Shown in pieces: positions 25,106 through 33,951 of a stretch of 64,000 bases of DNA. The first letter of the stretch is position 1, and every line of letters starts with the position of its first letter. This DNA is from Roseateles depolymerans (GTDB taxonomy: Bacteria > Pseudomonadota > Gammaproteobacteria > Burkholderiales > Burkholderiaceae_C). Location of the stretch: NCBI GenBank assembly GCA_003241055.1, contig QFOD01000002.1, positions 186,001 through 250,000 of the forward strand, in the 5' to 3' direction. Under the pieces are notes generated by a model, which was given only the letters and a program-made list of their open reading frames with translations, searched no databases and was not told the DNA's origin. Both the position numbers and the translations under genes were made by a program.

Positions 25106-26320
25106 TTACAGGCGCTCGAAGATGCCCGCAGCCCCCTGGCCGGCGCCCACACACATGGTGACCATGCCGTACCTGCCGCCGGTGCGACGCAGGTTGTGGA
25201 TCACCGAGGCCGCGCGGATGGCGCCGGTGGCGCCCAGCGGGTGGCCCAGCGCGATCGCACCGCCGTTGGGGTTGACCTTGGCGCGGTCCAGCTCGAAGCC
25301 CTTGCTGTCCAGGTCGTTCAGCACGGCCAGGCTCTGCGCGGCGAAGGCCTCGTTCAGCTCCACCCAGTCCATGTCCGAGGCCTTGAGGCCGGCGGACTTG
25401 AGTGCGGCCGGGATGGCCTCGATGGGGCCGATGCCCATGATCTCGGGCGGCACGCCCTTGATCGCGAAGGACACGAAGCGGGCCAGCGGCGTCAGGTTGT
25501 AGCGCTTGAGCGCGGCTTCGCTGACGATGATGAGGCCGCCCGAGCCGTCCGAGGTCTGCGAGCTGTTGCCGGCCGTCACGCTGCCCTTGGCGGCGAACAC
25601 CGGCTTGAGCTTGGCCAGGCCTTCCATGGACGTGTCGGGGCGGGCGCCTTCGTCCAGCTTGACGGTGCGGGTCTTGATGTTGACCGTGCCGTCCGCCAGG
25701 TTGGGCGTGCGCTCGATCACGTCGAAGGGCGTGATCTCGGCATCGAAGTAGCCCGCCTGCATGGCGGCCACGGCGCGGCGGTGCGATTCCACCGAGAAGG
25801 CGTCCTGCGCCTCGCGGCTGATCTTCCACTTCTCGGCCACCTTCTCGGCGGTCAGGCCCATGCCGTAGGCAATGCCGATGTTCTCGTCACGCTCGAAGAT
25901 CAGCGGGCTCAGGGACGGCTTGTTGCCGCCCATGGGGATCATGGACATGGACTCCACGCCGCCGGCGAACATCACGTCGGCCTCGCCGACGCGGATGCGG
26001 TCCGCCGCCATCTGCACCGCGGTGATGCCCGAGGCGCAGTAGCGGTTGACGGTCACGCCACCAATGGTGTTGCCCAGGCCGGCCAGCACCGAGGCGACGC
26101 GGGCAATGTTCATGCCCTGCTCGCCCTCGGGGAAGGAGCAGCCGACGATGGCGTCCTCGATGGCCGCCGCTTCCAGGCCCGGGGCCTGGGCCAGCGCGGC
26201 CTGCATCACCTTGACCAGCATCTCGTCCGGCCGGGTGTTCTTGAAGTAGCCGCGGCCGCTCTTGCCGATGGGCAGACGGGTGGCGGAGACGATGTAGGCG
26301 TCTTGAACTTGCTTGCTCAT
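25106..26320 (-). CDS. fadA: acetyl-CoA C-acyltransferase (thiolase)
   Basis: 404 residues, last step of beta-oxidation: thiolytic cleavage of 3-ketoacyl-CoA. Catalytic Cys is in NRYCASG (about 93), His in GHPLGATGA (about 359) and the second Cys in CVGAGQGAAGIFE (about 389). It has the full SQTSDGSGG loop. It starts 20 bases after the stop of the FadB-like gene and ends with a strong terminator, so the two are one transcript. Confidence 0.94.
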   Translation of the reverse strand: MSKQVQDAYIVSATRLPIGKSGRGYFKNTRPDEMLVKVMQAALAQAPGLEAAAIEDAIVGCSFPEGEQGMNIARVASVLAGLGNTIGGVTVNRYCASGITAVQMAADRIRVGEADVMFAGGVESMSMIPMGGNKPSLSPLIFERDENIGIAYGMGLTAEKVAEKWKISREAQDAFSVESHRRAVAAMQAGYFDAEITPFDVIERTPNLADGTVNIKTRTVKLDEGARPDTSMEGLAKLKPVFAAKGSVTAGNSSQTSDGSGGLIIVSEAALKRYNLTPLARFVSFAIKGVPPEIMGIGPIEAIPAALKSAGLKASDMDWVELNEAFAAQSLAVLNDLDSKGFELDRAKVNPNGGAIALGHPLGATGAIRAASVIHNLRRTGGRYGMVTMCVGAGQGAAGIFERL

Positions 26321-26340
26321 GTCGTGTTCTCCTGAGCGGC

Positions 26341-28737
26341 TTAGTTGCGAACCGGCTTGCCCGTTTGCAGCATGCCCATGATTCGCTCTTGCGTTTTCGG
26401 GTTGTCCAGCAGCGCGCAGAAGTGCTTGCGCTCCAGGGCCATCAGGTAGTCCTCGGTCACCAGCGAGCCGGCTTCCACCTCGCCACCGCAGACCACGTCG
26501 GCGATCGCCGCGGCCAGGTGGTAGTCGTGCGCGCTGACGAAGCCGCCGTCACGCATGTTGGCGACCTGACCCTTGATGGTGGCGATGCCGCTGCGGCCCG
26601 CCACCGGGAACACCGCCTTGTGCGGCGGGCGGTAGCCGGCCTCGGCCATGCCCTTGACGGTAGCCGTCGCGACGAACAGCAGCTCGTCCTTGTTCGGCAC
26701 GATGATGTCGCTGTCCAGCAGGAAGCCGTTCTTGCGCGCCTCGTGGGCCGAGGTCGCAACCTTGGCGGTGGCCGCGGTCAGGAAGCCGTCCTTCAGGAAG
26801 GTGAGGATGTCGGCACCGGCATTGCCGGCCGCGGCCATCTCGGCCGCGCGGCGCGCGATGTAGGTCAGGCCGCCACCGCCGGGGATCAGGCCCACGCCCA
26901 CTTCCACCAGGCCCACATAGCTCTCGACATGGGCGACGCGGCGGGCGCAATGCACCGCCAGCTCGGCGCCACCGCCCAGCGCCAGGCCGCGCATCGCGGC
27001 CACCACCGGCACCTGGGCATAGCGTAGGCGCAGCATCATGTCCTGCAGCTTCTTCTCTTCCGGCGCGATGCCCTTGCTGCCCAGCTTCATGAAGACGGGC
27101 ATCAGGCTCTCGAGATTGGCGCCGGCGGAGAAGACGTCGTCCGGGCTCCAGATCACCAGGCCCTGGTAGGCGCTCTCGGCGATCTCGACGGCCTTCAGCA
27201 GGCCCTCGGTCACGGCCGGGCTGATCAGGTGCAGCTTGGCCGTGATGGAGGCGATGACCACCTCGCCGTCCAGCGTCCAGACGCGCACCTCGTCGTTCTT
27301 GAACAGCTCGGTGCCGCTCTTCAGCGGATCGGCCGCGCCAGTGCCCAGCAGGCTCTCCGGGAAGGGCTGGCGGGCATAGACCGGCAGCGCGCTGCGCGGC
27401 TTGAACTTGCCCTCGTGGGCGCTCCACGAACCTTCAGGCGTGTGCACGCCACCCGCAGCGGCCACCGGGCCTTCGGTCACCCAGGCCGGCAGCGGCGCGG
27501 CGCACAGGGTTTTGCCCTCGGCGATGTCGGCCGAGATCCATTCAGCCACCTGCTTCCAGCCGGCGGCCTGCCACAGCTCGAACGGGCCCTGTTGCGAGCC
27601 GAAGCCCCAGCGCATCGCGAAGTCGATCTCGCGTGCGGTGTCGGCCACGTCGGCCAGGTGCACGGCGGCGTAGTGGAAGCTGTCGCGCAGGATGGCCCAC
27701 AGGAACTGCGCCTGCGGATTGCTGCTCTCGCGCAGCAGCTTGATGCGGTCGGCGGCCGGCTTCTTCAGCATGCGGGCGACGATCTCGTCAGCCTTCTTGC
27801 CGCCGGCGACGTATTCGCCCGTGGCGAAGTCCAGGCGCTGGATGTCCTTGCCGACCTTCTTGAAGAAACCCGCACCGGTCTTCTGGCCCAGCGCGCCCTT
27901 GGCGATCAGGCCGGCCAGCACGGCGGGCGTGGCATAGGTCGGGAAGAAGGGGTCGTCCTTCAGGTTGTCCTGCATGGTCTTGACGACGTGGGCCATGGTG
28001 TCCAGGCCGACGACGTCCGCCGTGCGGAAGGTGCCGCTGGACGCGCGGCCCAGCTTCTTGCCGGTCAGGTCGTCCACCACGTCCACGGTCAGGCCGAACT
28101 TCTCGGCCTCGATCATCGTGGCCATCATGCCGGCGATGCCGACGCGGTTGGCCACGAAGTTGGGCGTGTCCTTGGCGCGCACCACACCCTTGCCCACCGA
28201 GGTGGTCACGAAGGCTTCGAGCTGGTCCAGGATGTGGGGCTCGGTGGTCGGCGTCGTGATGAGCTCGACCAGGTACATGTAGCGCGGCGGGTTGAAGAAA
28301 TGGATGCCGCAGAAGCGCGGCTTGATCTCTTCAGGCAGCACCTCAGACAGCTTGGTGATGCTCAGGCCCGAGGTGTTGGACGCCACGATGGCGTGCGGCG
28401 CGATGAAGGGCGCGATCTTGGTGTAGAGATCGAGCTTCCAGTCCATGCGCTCGGCGATGGCCTCGATGATGAGGTCGCAATCCTTCAGCAGCTCGAGGTG
28501 TTCCTCGTAGTTGGCCTGCTGGATCAGGCGCGCATCGGCCACGTCGCCCAGCGGCGCGGGCTTGAGCTTCTTCAGGCCTTCCACGGCCTTGGTGACGATG
28601 CCGTTCTTGGGACCTTCCTTGGCGGGCAGGTCGAACAGCACGACCGGCACCTTCACATTGACCAGATGGGCCGCGATCTGCGCGCCCATCACGCCGGCGC
28701 CTAGCACGGCAACCTTGCGGACTTGGAATCGACTCAT
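26341..28737 (-). CDS. 3-hydroxyacyl-CoA dehydrogenase / enoyl-CoA hydratase (FadB-like)
   Basis: 798 residues. The N-terminal dehydrogenase begins with the NAD loop GAGVMGAQIA (residues about 13-22) and includes SNTSGLSI and HFFNPP, the catalytic His region (about 143). The C-terminal half (about 480-690) is a crotonase domain with FSAGANLESL and LALGGGAELA. This domain order, dehydrogenase first, is the reverse of E. coli FadB and is typical of the beta-proteobacterial and actinobacterial form. The ATG at 28737 follows AGGAG. It catalyses two central steps of beta-oxidation. Confidence 0.92.
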   Translation of the reverse strand: MSRFQVRKVAVLGAGVMGAQIAAHLVNVKVPVVLFDLPAKEGPKNGIVTKAVEGLKKLKPAPLGDVADARLIQQANYEEHLELLKDCDLIIEAIAERMDWKLDLYTKIAPFIAPHAIVASNTSGLSITKLSEVLPEEIKPRFCGIHFFNPPRYMYLVELITTPTTEPHILDQLEAFVTTSVGKGVVRAKDTPNFVANRVGIAGMMATMIEAEKFGLTVDVVDDLTGKKLGRASSGTFRTADVVGLDTMAHVVKTMQDNLKDDPFFPTYATPAVLAGLIAKGALGQKTGAGFFKKVGKDIQRLDFATGEYVAGGKKADEIVARMLKKPAADRIKLLRESSNPQAQFLWAILRDSFHYAAVHLADVADTAREIDFAMRWGFGSQQGPFELWQAAGWKQVAEWISADIAEGKTLCAAPLPAWVTEGPVAAAGGVHTPEGSWSAHEGKFKPRSALPVYARQPFPESLLGTGAADPLKSGTELFKNDEVRVWTLDGEVVIASITAKLHLISPAVTEGLLKAVEIAESAYQGLVIWSPDDVFSAGANLESLMPVFMKLGSKGIAPEEKKLQDMMLRLRYAQVPVVAAMRGLALGGGAELAVHCARRVAHVESYVGLVEVGVGLIPGGGGLTYIARRAAEMAAAGNAGADILTFLKDGFLTAATAKVATSAHEARKNGFLLDSDIIVPNKDELLFVATATVKGMAEAGYRPPHKAVFPVAGRSGIATIKGQVANMRDGGFVSAHDYHLAAAIADVVCGGEVEAGSLVTEDYLMALERKHFCALLDNPKTQERIMGMLQTGKPVRN

Positions 28738-28760
28738 GGGATGCTCCTGGGTTGTTTCGT

Positions 28761-29210
28761 TCACTCGACGCGAATCCACGTCTGGGTACGGCCGAACAGC
28801 GGCGCACCGATGTAGCCGCGCACCTCGAGGCGCTTGCCGCCATCGACGGGCTTCAGCCGGGTCTTGTAGGTCTTGCCGTTGTTGGGATCGAGGATCTCGC
28901 CGCCGTCCCACAGGCCCTTGTCGTCCGCGTCCTGGCGGACGTTGCGGATGATCTGCAGCCCCACCAGCGGCTGGCCCTTGCGGTCGTCGGCGCACTTGTC
29001 GCACTTGGCATCGGCCGGCGTGGCGGGGTCCAGCAGCTTGTCGATGCTGCCCACCACCGCGCCGCCCTGCTCGGTGATGCGCACCAGCGACTTCGCGGTC
29101 TTGCCGTCGTCGTCGATGGTCTTCCACAGGCCCACGGGCGTGGCCTGGGCGAGCGCCAGCAGCGGGGCCAGCAGCGCAGCCGCGATGCTCGTCGTGATCA
29201 GGGCTTTCAT
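28761..29210 (-). CDS. DUF2147-domain secreted protein
   Basis: 149 residues with a cleavable signal peptide (about 1-22). The mature part fits DUF2147: VGLWKTIDDDGK at the start, then GQPLVGLQIIRNV, WDGGEILDPNNGKTYK and YIGAPLFGRTQTW. A CDKC pair is present. The family is a small periplasmic beta-barrel of unknown function, probably a hydrophobic-ligand binder. It sits inside the beta-oxidation operon between the acyl-CoA dehydrogenase and FadB-like genes, 23 bases before the latter. Confidence 0.88.
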   Translation of the reverse strand: MKALITTSIAAALLAPLLALAQATPVGLWKTIDDDGKTAKSLVRITEQGGAVVGSIDKLLDPATPADAKCDKCADDRKGQPLVGLQIIRNVRQDADDKGLWDGGEILDPNNGKTYKTRLKPVDGGKRLEVRGYIGAPLFGRTQTWIRVE

Positions 29211-29254
29211 CTTTCTTGTCTCCTCGTTGTGCTGTGCGGCCTGGACGCGGGCGT

Positions 29255-31045
29255 TTAGAACAGCGCCTCGTCCATCTCCATCAGCGGCGCCAGGCCGGCG
29301 CGGCAGGTGCGGATCAGGCTGGCCGTCTCGGGCAGCAGCTTGGCGAAGTAGAAGCGCGCGGTCGCCAGCTTGGCGGTGTAGAACGGATCGCCGCCGTCCT
29401 TCTTGTCCAGCGCGATCTTGGCGGCCTGGGCGAAGAAGTAGGCGAAGGTCATGTGACCGACCACCCGCAGGTAGTCGACGGCCGCGGCCCCCACCTCGTC
29501 GGGGTTGCCGAAGGCCTTCATACCGACCTCCTGTGTCAGCTTGTTGACCTTGTCGCCCAGGTCGGCCAGCGGGTTCACGAACTCCTGCATCGCTTCGTTC
29601 GTGCCCTCTTCCTCGATGAAGGCGGCAATCTTCTTGCCGAACTTCTTCAGCGTGGCGCCGTTGTTGCCCAGCACCTTGCGGCCCAGCAGGTCCAGCGACT
29701 GGATGGTGTTGGTGCCCTCGTAGATCATGTTGATGCGCGCGTCGCGCACGAACTGCTCCATGCCCCATTCGTGGATGAAGCCGTGGCCGCCGAACACCTG
29801 CATGCAGTGCGAGGTGGCGATCCAGCCGTTGTCGGTGATGAAGGCCTTGATGATGGGCGTCAGCAGCGCGACCTCAGCCTCGGCGTCCTTGCGCTCGTCC
29901 TCGTCGTCGCTCTTCAGCGCCTTGTCCAGCTGCAGCACGGTGTAGCCCTGCAGCATGCGGGCGCCCTCGGCGTAGGCGCGGGCGGTCAGCAGCATCTTGC
30001 GCACGTCGGGGTGCACGATGATGGGGTCGGCCGCCTTGTCCGGCGCCTTGGGGCCGGACAGCGCACGCATCTGGATGCGGTCCTTGGCGTAGGTCACGGC
30101 GTTCTGGTAGGCCACTTCCGTCAGGCCCAGCGACTGGTTGCCCACGCCCAGACGGGCGGCGTTCATCATCACGAACATCGCGGCCAGGCCCTTGTTGGGC
30201 TGGCCCACCAGCGTGCCGACGGCGCCTTCCAGCACCATCTGGCAGGTGGCGTTGGCGTGGATGCCCATCTTGTGCTCCAGGCCGCCGCAGTAGATGCCAT
30301 TGCGCGTGCCCAGCGAGCCGTCCGCATTCACGTTGAACTTGGGCACCACGAACAGCGAGATGCCCTTGGAGCCAGCCGGTGCGTCCGGCAGGCGCGCCAG
30401 CACCAGGTGGACGATGTTCTCGGCCATGTCGTGCTCGCCGGCCGAGATGAAGATCTTGGCGCCGGTGATCTTGTAGGTGCCGTCGGCCTGCGGTTCGGCC
30501 TTGGTGCGCAGCAGGCCCAGGTCGGTGCCGCAGTGCGGCTCGGTCAGGCACATGGTGCCGGTCCATTCGCCGCTGGTCAGCTTGGGCAGGTAGGTCGCCT
30601 TCTGCTCGGGCGTGCCGTGGGCGTGCAGGGCCTCGTAGGCGCCGTGGCTCAGGCCGGGGTACATGGTCCAGGCCTGGTTGGCCGAGTTCAGCATCTCGTA
30701 GAAGAACTGGTTCACCAGGTGCGGCAGGCCCTGGCCGCCGAAGTCGGGGTCGCAGGACAGCGCCGGCCAGCCACCGTCCACATACTGCTTGTAGGCTTCC
30801 TTGAAGCCCTTGGGCGGCGTGACCTCGTGGGTGGTCTTGTCCAGCGCGCAGCCTTCGGCGTCACCGCTGAGGTTGATGGGCGCGATCACCTCGGCCGCGA
30901 ACTTGCCGCCTTCTTCCAGCACGGCGTTGATGGTGTCCGCATCGATGTCCGCATGCGCCGGCAGCATCTTCAGCTCGTCGACGACATTCAGCAGCTCGTG
31001 CATGACGAATTGCATGTCACGCAGGGGCGGTTGGTAATGGGGCAT
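29255..31045 (-). CDS. acyl-CoA dehydrogenase (long form)
   Basis: 596 residues, the long acyl-CoA dehydrogenase type (fused C-terminal extension) also seen in DmdC-like enzymes. It oxidises acyl-CoA to trans-2-enoyl-CoA with FAD. Visible are the FAD-binding MCLTEPHCGTDL (about 155-166), the middle-domain SAGEHD, and the C-terminal YEGTNTIQ whose Glu (about 446) is the catalytic base position. First enzyme of the cluster, 40 bases downstream of the TetR gene. Chain-length preference cannot be read from the sequence. Confidence 0.92.
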   Translation of the reverse strand: MPHYQPPLRDMQFVMHELLNVVDELKMLPAHADIDADTINAVLEEGGKFAAEVIAPINLSGDAEGCALDKTTHEVTPPKGFKEAYKQYVDGGWPALSCDPDFGGQGLPHLVNQFFYEMLNSANQAWTMYPGLSHGAYEALHAHGTPEQKATYLPKLTSGEWTGTMCLTEPHCGTDLGLLRTKAEPQADGTYKITGAKIFISAGEHDMAENIVHLVLARLPDAPAGSKGISLFVVPKFNVNADGSLGTRNGIYCGGLEHKMGIHANATCQMVLEGAVGTLVGQPNKGLAAMFVMMNAARLGVGNQSLGLTEVAYQNAVTYAKDRIQMRALSGPKAPDKAADPIIVHPDVRKMLLTARAYAEGARMLQGYTVLQLDKALKSDDEDERKDAEAEVALLTPIIKAFITDNGWIATSHCMQVFGGHGFIHEWGMEQFVRDARINMIYEGTNTIQSLDLLGRKVLGNNGATLKKFGKKIAAFIEEEGTNEAMQEFVNPLADLGDKVNKLTQEVGMKAFGNPDEVGAAAVDYLRVVGHMTFAYFFAQAAKIALDKKDGGDPFYTAKLATARFYFAKLLPETASLIRTCRAGLAPLMEMDEALF

Positions 31046-31085
31046 CGGGTACTCCTGGGAGGGGTGGGGCGGGGGTGGTTGGGGA

Positions 31086-31799
31086 TCAGCGCCGGGCGGC
31101 GCCGTTCTTCACGGGTTTGCGTTGACGGTCGAGCCCCAGGCCCGCCGGCGTCGCATACGACTGGATGACGCGCTCGAAGCCGAGACCGGCCCGGTCCAGC
31201 GCGCCTGGAATGCGCATGAAGCGCGCATCGTGATGCAGGGACAGGATCAGCCCGTGCAGCTCGAAAACGATCTGATCGACGTCCGCATCGGCGTGCAGAT
31301 GGCCTTCGTCGCGCGACAGCTCGATGGCCTTGTGCAGCGCGGCGTGCCAGGCCTTGACCATGCCGACCAGCGCGTCCCGCACCGGGCCGGGCCGATCATC
31401 GAACTCCACCGCACCGCTGATGTAGATGCAGCCGGAGTCGACCTCGACCGACACGCGCCGCACCCAGCGCTCGAACATCGTGCGCAGGCGCGGCAGGCCG
31501 CGGGCCTCGCGGATCGCGACGAAGAAGACCTCCTCCTCGAAGCGCGCGTGGTACTCGGTCACGACGGCGATCTGCAGCTCCTCGCGCGAGCCGAAATGGG
31601 CGAACACGCCGGACTTGCTCATGCCGGTCACGTCGGCCAGCGCGCCGATGGACAGCCCTTCCAGGCCCATGTGCGACGCCAGACCGAGCGCGGCCTCGAG
31701 AATCACGGCCCGGGTCTGCTGCCCCTTCTGCAAGGACCGGCCGGCACGGGCCGGGGCACGCGCAGCGGGTTTCTTGGTGGAAGCGGAAAGAGCAGTCAC
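31086..31799 (-). CDS. TetR/AcrR-family regulator of the fatty-acid cluster
   Basis: 237 residues. The N-terminal helix-turn-helix (about 30-78) reads AALGLASHMGLEGLSIGALADVTGMSKSGVFAHFGSRE in pieces, the standard TetR pattern. The C-terminal ligand domain is helical, with LHHD near the end. A basic Ala/Arg/Lys leader precedes the helix-turn-helix. The first gene downstream is the acyl-CoA dehydrogenase, so an acyl-CoA or fatty acid is the likely ligand (inference). A perfect 12-bp palindrome lies 19 bases before its start. Confidence 0.9.
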   Translation of the reverse strand: MTALSASTKKPAARAPARAGRSLQKGQQTRAVILEAALGLASHMGLEGLSIGALADVTGMSKSGVFAHFGSREELQIAVVTEYHARFEEEVFFVAIREARGLPRLRTMFERWVRRVSVEVDSGCIYISGAVEFDDRPGPVRDALVGMVKAWHAALHKAIELSRDEGHLHADADVDQIVFELHGLILSLHHDARFMRIPGALDRAGLGFERVIQSYATPAGLGLDRQRKPVKNGAARR

Positions 31800-31817
31800 G
31801 GGGCGCCAGAATAAAAC

Positions 31818-31829
31818 GAACGATCGTTC
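31818..31829. promoter_or_regulatory. palindromic operator of the TetR regulator
   Basis: GAACGATCGTTC is a perfect 12-bp palindrome 19 bases before the TetR start codon, in an AT-rich patch (ATAAAAC to CTATTTT) that could hold the promoter. Position and symmetry fit autoregulation. Confidence 0.65.
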
Positions 31830-31879
31830 TATTTTGCAGTGCCGCGCGCGGCCGTAGAGGTCTTGCCCGACCGTTTTCT

Positions 31880-31922
31880 AGGGTGATGCGCCTAAATCCC
31901 GGGCGGCCCCGGGGATCACCCT
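31880..31922. repeat. inverted repeat upstream of the HNH gene
   Basis: AGGGTGAT (31880-31887) and ATCACCCT (31915-31922) are exact inverted copies. Between them CCCGGG occurs twice and can pair inside. It lies 80-120 bases before the HNH gene and about as far from the TetR gene. Role unknown. Confidence 0.45.
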
Positions 31923-32002
31923 GAGTCCACCACAGTGTCATGACGCCACGCTTGAGCGCCCTGCCCCAGTTGCAGTAGTCTCCCGCCAGGAGGTTTGGTG
32001 CC

Positions 32003-32560
32003 GTGGAAGTACTGCAACTCGATGTCTCCGGCCGGCCGCAGGCGTGGATCAGTACACGCGAAGCGGCGGTCATCTACGCCTGCGACGGCGTCGCCTGGAC
32101 GCTGGGCGAGCCCTGCCAGGTACTGCGTGGCGGCTGGCAGCGCCTGACCGGCCGGCAGTCACGCATCGAGGTGCATCCCATCGTCGCCGTACGCGGCGCG
32201 GTTCCCAGCCGCGCCTGGCGCAGCACCCCGGCCCTGAGCAACACCAAGCTGTTTGCGCGCGACCGCTACGTCTGCGCCTACTGCGGGCACCGCTTCGCCA
32301 GTGAAGACCTGACCCGGGAGCACATCCACCCCACCTCGCGGGGCGGCCGGGACAGCTGGATGAACTGCATCACCGCCTGCCGCGCCTGCAATGGCCGCAA
32401 GGGCAGCCGCATGCCCGAGGAGGCCCGCATGAGCCTGCTCTACCTGCCCTACGTGCCCAGCCTGCACGAGGACATGATCCTGCGCGGCCGCCGCATCCTG
32501 GCCGACCAGATGGAATTCCTGCTGGCCAGCGTGCCACGCTCCAGCCGCCTGTACGCCTGA
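32003..32560 (+). CDS. HNH endonuclease family protein
   Basis: 185 residues. The HNH core spans about 88-130: CAYC (Cys91, Cys94), EHIHP (His107, His109), the Asn121, and CRAC (Cys126, Cys129), so both the zinc pairs and the catalytic histidine are present. The N-terminal part (1-85) is a small beta domain seen in chromosomally fixed Burkholderiales members. The start is GTG at 32003, with AGGAGG at 31988-31993. There is no partner restriction or phage gene nearby, so it looks like a stable housekeeping-type member. Confidence 0.88.
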   Translation: MEVLQLDVSGRPQAWISTREAAVIYACDGVAWTLGEPCQVLRGGWQRLTGRQSRIEVHPIVAVRGAVPSRAWRSTPALSNTKLFARDRYVCAYCGHRFASEDLTREHIHPTSRGGRDSWMNCITACRACNGRKGSRMPEEARMSLLYLPYVPSLHEDMILRGRRILADQMEFLLASVPRSSRLYA

Positions 32561-32672
32561 ACCCGCGCGCTCACCGGCGCGCAAGGGTAAAGAGTTGTTG
32601 CATGGGGCTTGCAGGCGTCAACGCCCGGACAATGTGACCCGTTGGCGGAGTCATTCCGCCTCGGAGATCTCA

Positions 32673-33167
32673 ATGTCCAAACTGATCACATCCCTCTCGG
32701 TGGTTGCAGCCCTGGTGCTGTCGGCCTGCTCCACGACCAGCCCCGACGTGGTCCAGCGCGACCAGGCCCAACGCCTGTCGCAGGTGCAGGACGCCACCGT
32801 GCTGTCGGTGCGCAGCGTCACGGTGGACGGCTCGCAAAGCGGCATCGGCGGCGTGGCCGGCGGCGTGACCGGCGCGATCGCCGGCAGCACGGTCGGCGGA
32901 CGGCGCGAAGGCCAGGTGGCCGGCGTGCTGGGTGCGGTGGCCGGCGCCGTCATCGGCAATGCGGTCGAGCGCGCCGCCACCAAGGAGGACGCGCTGGAAA
33001 TCGTCCTGCAGCTGCGCAACGGCGAGCGCCGCTCGGTGATCCAGGCCAAGGGCAACGAAACCTTCAACCCGGGCGACCCGGTCATCCTGGTCAGCACCGG
33101 CGGCAAGACCCGCGTGATACGCGCCCCGGCCGTGACCCCGGCCGCTGCCTCCGGCGCCAACGGCTGA
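32673..33167 (+). CDS. glycine-zipper outer-membrane lipoprotein (SlyB-like)
   Basis: 164 residues. Signal peptide with LSAC lipobox (Cys about 19). Residues about 60-95 form a glycine-zipper 2TM segment (GIGGVAGGVTGAIAGSTVGG and GVLGAVAGAVIGNA) as in SlyB/PcP-type proteins. A beta-rich C-terminal domain (ALEIVLQLRNGER, NPGDPVILVS) follows. These lipoproteins help outer-membrane stability and respond to envelope stress. The ATG at 32673 starts the signal peptide. Confidence 0.88.
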   Translation: MSKLITSLSVVAALVLSACSTTSPDVVQRDQAQRLSQVQDATVLSVRSVTVDGSQSGIGGVAGGVTGAIAGSTVGGRREGQVAGVLGAVAGAVIGNAVERAATKEDALEIVLQLRNGERRSVIQAKGNETFNPGDPVILVSTGGKTRVIRAPAVTPAAASGANG

Positions 33168-33171
33168 GGCC

Positions 33172-33951
33172 TCAGCCCAGCCTCGTGATGCTGGCGGCAC
33201 CGGCCGCCAGCGCCAGACACCACAGCCCGGGCTCATCCCGGGCCAGCTCGGCCACCAGCCGCCCGTCCGGCGCGACGACGATGCTGGCCCCGAAGCCCCG
33301 TGCCGCCGGCTCGTTCAGGGACACCGGCCAGTTGCACTGCAGCACCCAGGCCTGCAGCGCGCGGGCCATCGCGCAGGCGCCCTGCCGGTAGCGCTGCACC
33401 AGGTCGGCTTCATCAGCGTTGCCGGTATCGCCGTCGGCGATGTAGCTGGGCCAGAGCAGCACCCGCAGGCCAGGCGGCGCCGAGGCCTGCCATTCGGGCA
33501 GCAGCGCCTCGCCGTCCAGCGTTTCCCGGCACAGCACCGAGCTGAGCGCCACACCGGCCAGCGCCGTCCAGGCGCGCGGGCCACCGGCTGCAAACACCGT
33601 CGCCTCGCTGGGTGTCAGGCCTTGCTTGTCCACCCGGCCGGCAAGCCGCCCCTGCGCGTCGATGTAGAGATGGCTGTTCAGCGCGCGACCATCGTCCAGC
33701 GCCCAGGGCAGGCCCACGGCGGCCGCCACCTGGAGCCGGGCGCAGGCAGCCTGCAGCTGCGCGAGCTCGGCGGCCAGCGCGCCCGCGCCGAAATGCCGCG
33801 TGACCTGGCGGTGAAAACCCGTCAGCCCCAGCTCGGGGCCGACCAGCAGCCCCGCACCGGCCGCCGCGGCCCGCTCCAGCGCCCGCAGCGTCTCGCGCAG
33901 ATTGCCCACCGGCTGCCAATGCATGGCCGGCTGCAAGACCGCCACCCGCAT
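33172..33951 (-). CDS. carbon-nitrogen hydrolase (nitrilase family)
   Basis: 259 residues. The nitrilase triad can be placed: Glu in GPELGLTG (about 40), Lys in VDKQGLTPSE (about 109) and Cys in VLCRETLDGE (about 141). Members hydrolyse amides, carbamoyl compounds or nitriles. The chain is slightly short and the Cys context departs from the common CYD pattern, so the substrate is open. Its start codon overlaps the GNAT stop by one base, which suggests translational coupling. Confidence 0.85.
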   Translation of the reverse strand: MRVAVLQPAMHWQPVGNLRETLRALERAAAAGAGLLVGPELGLTGFHRQVTRHFGAGALAAELAQLQAACARLQVAAAVGLPWALDDGRALNSHLYIDAQGRLAGRVDKQGLTPSEATVFAAGGPRAWTALAGVALSSVLCRETLDGEALLPEWQASAPPGLRVLLWPSYIADGDTGNADEADLVQRYRQGACAMARALQAWVLQCNWPVSLNEPAARGFGASIVVAPDGRLVAELARDEPGLWCLALAAGAASITRLG

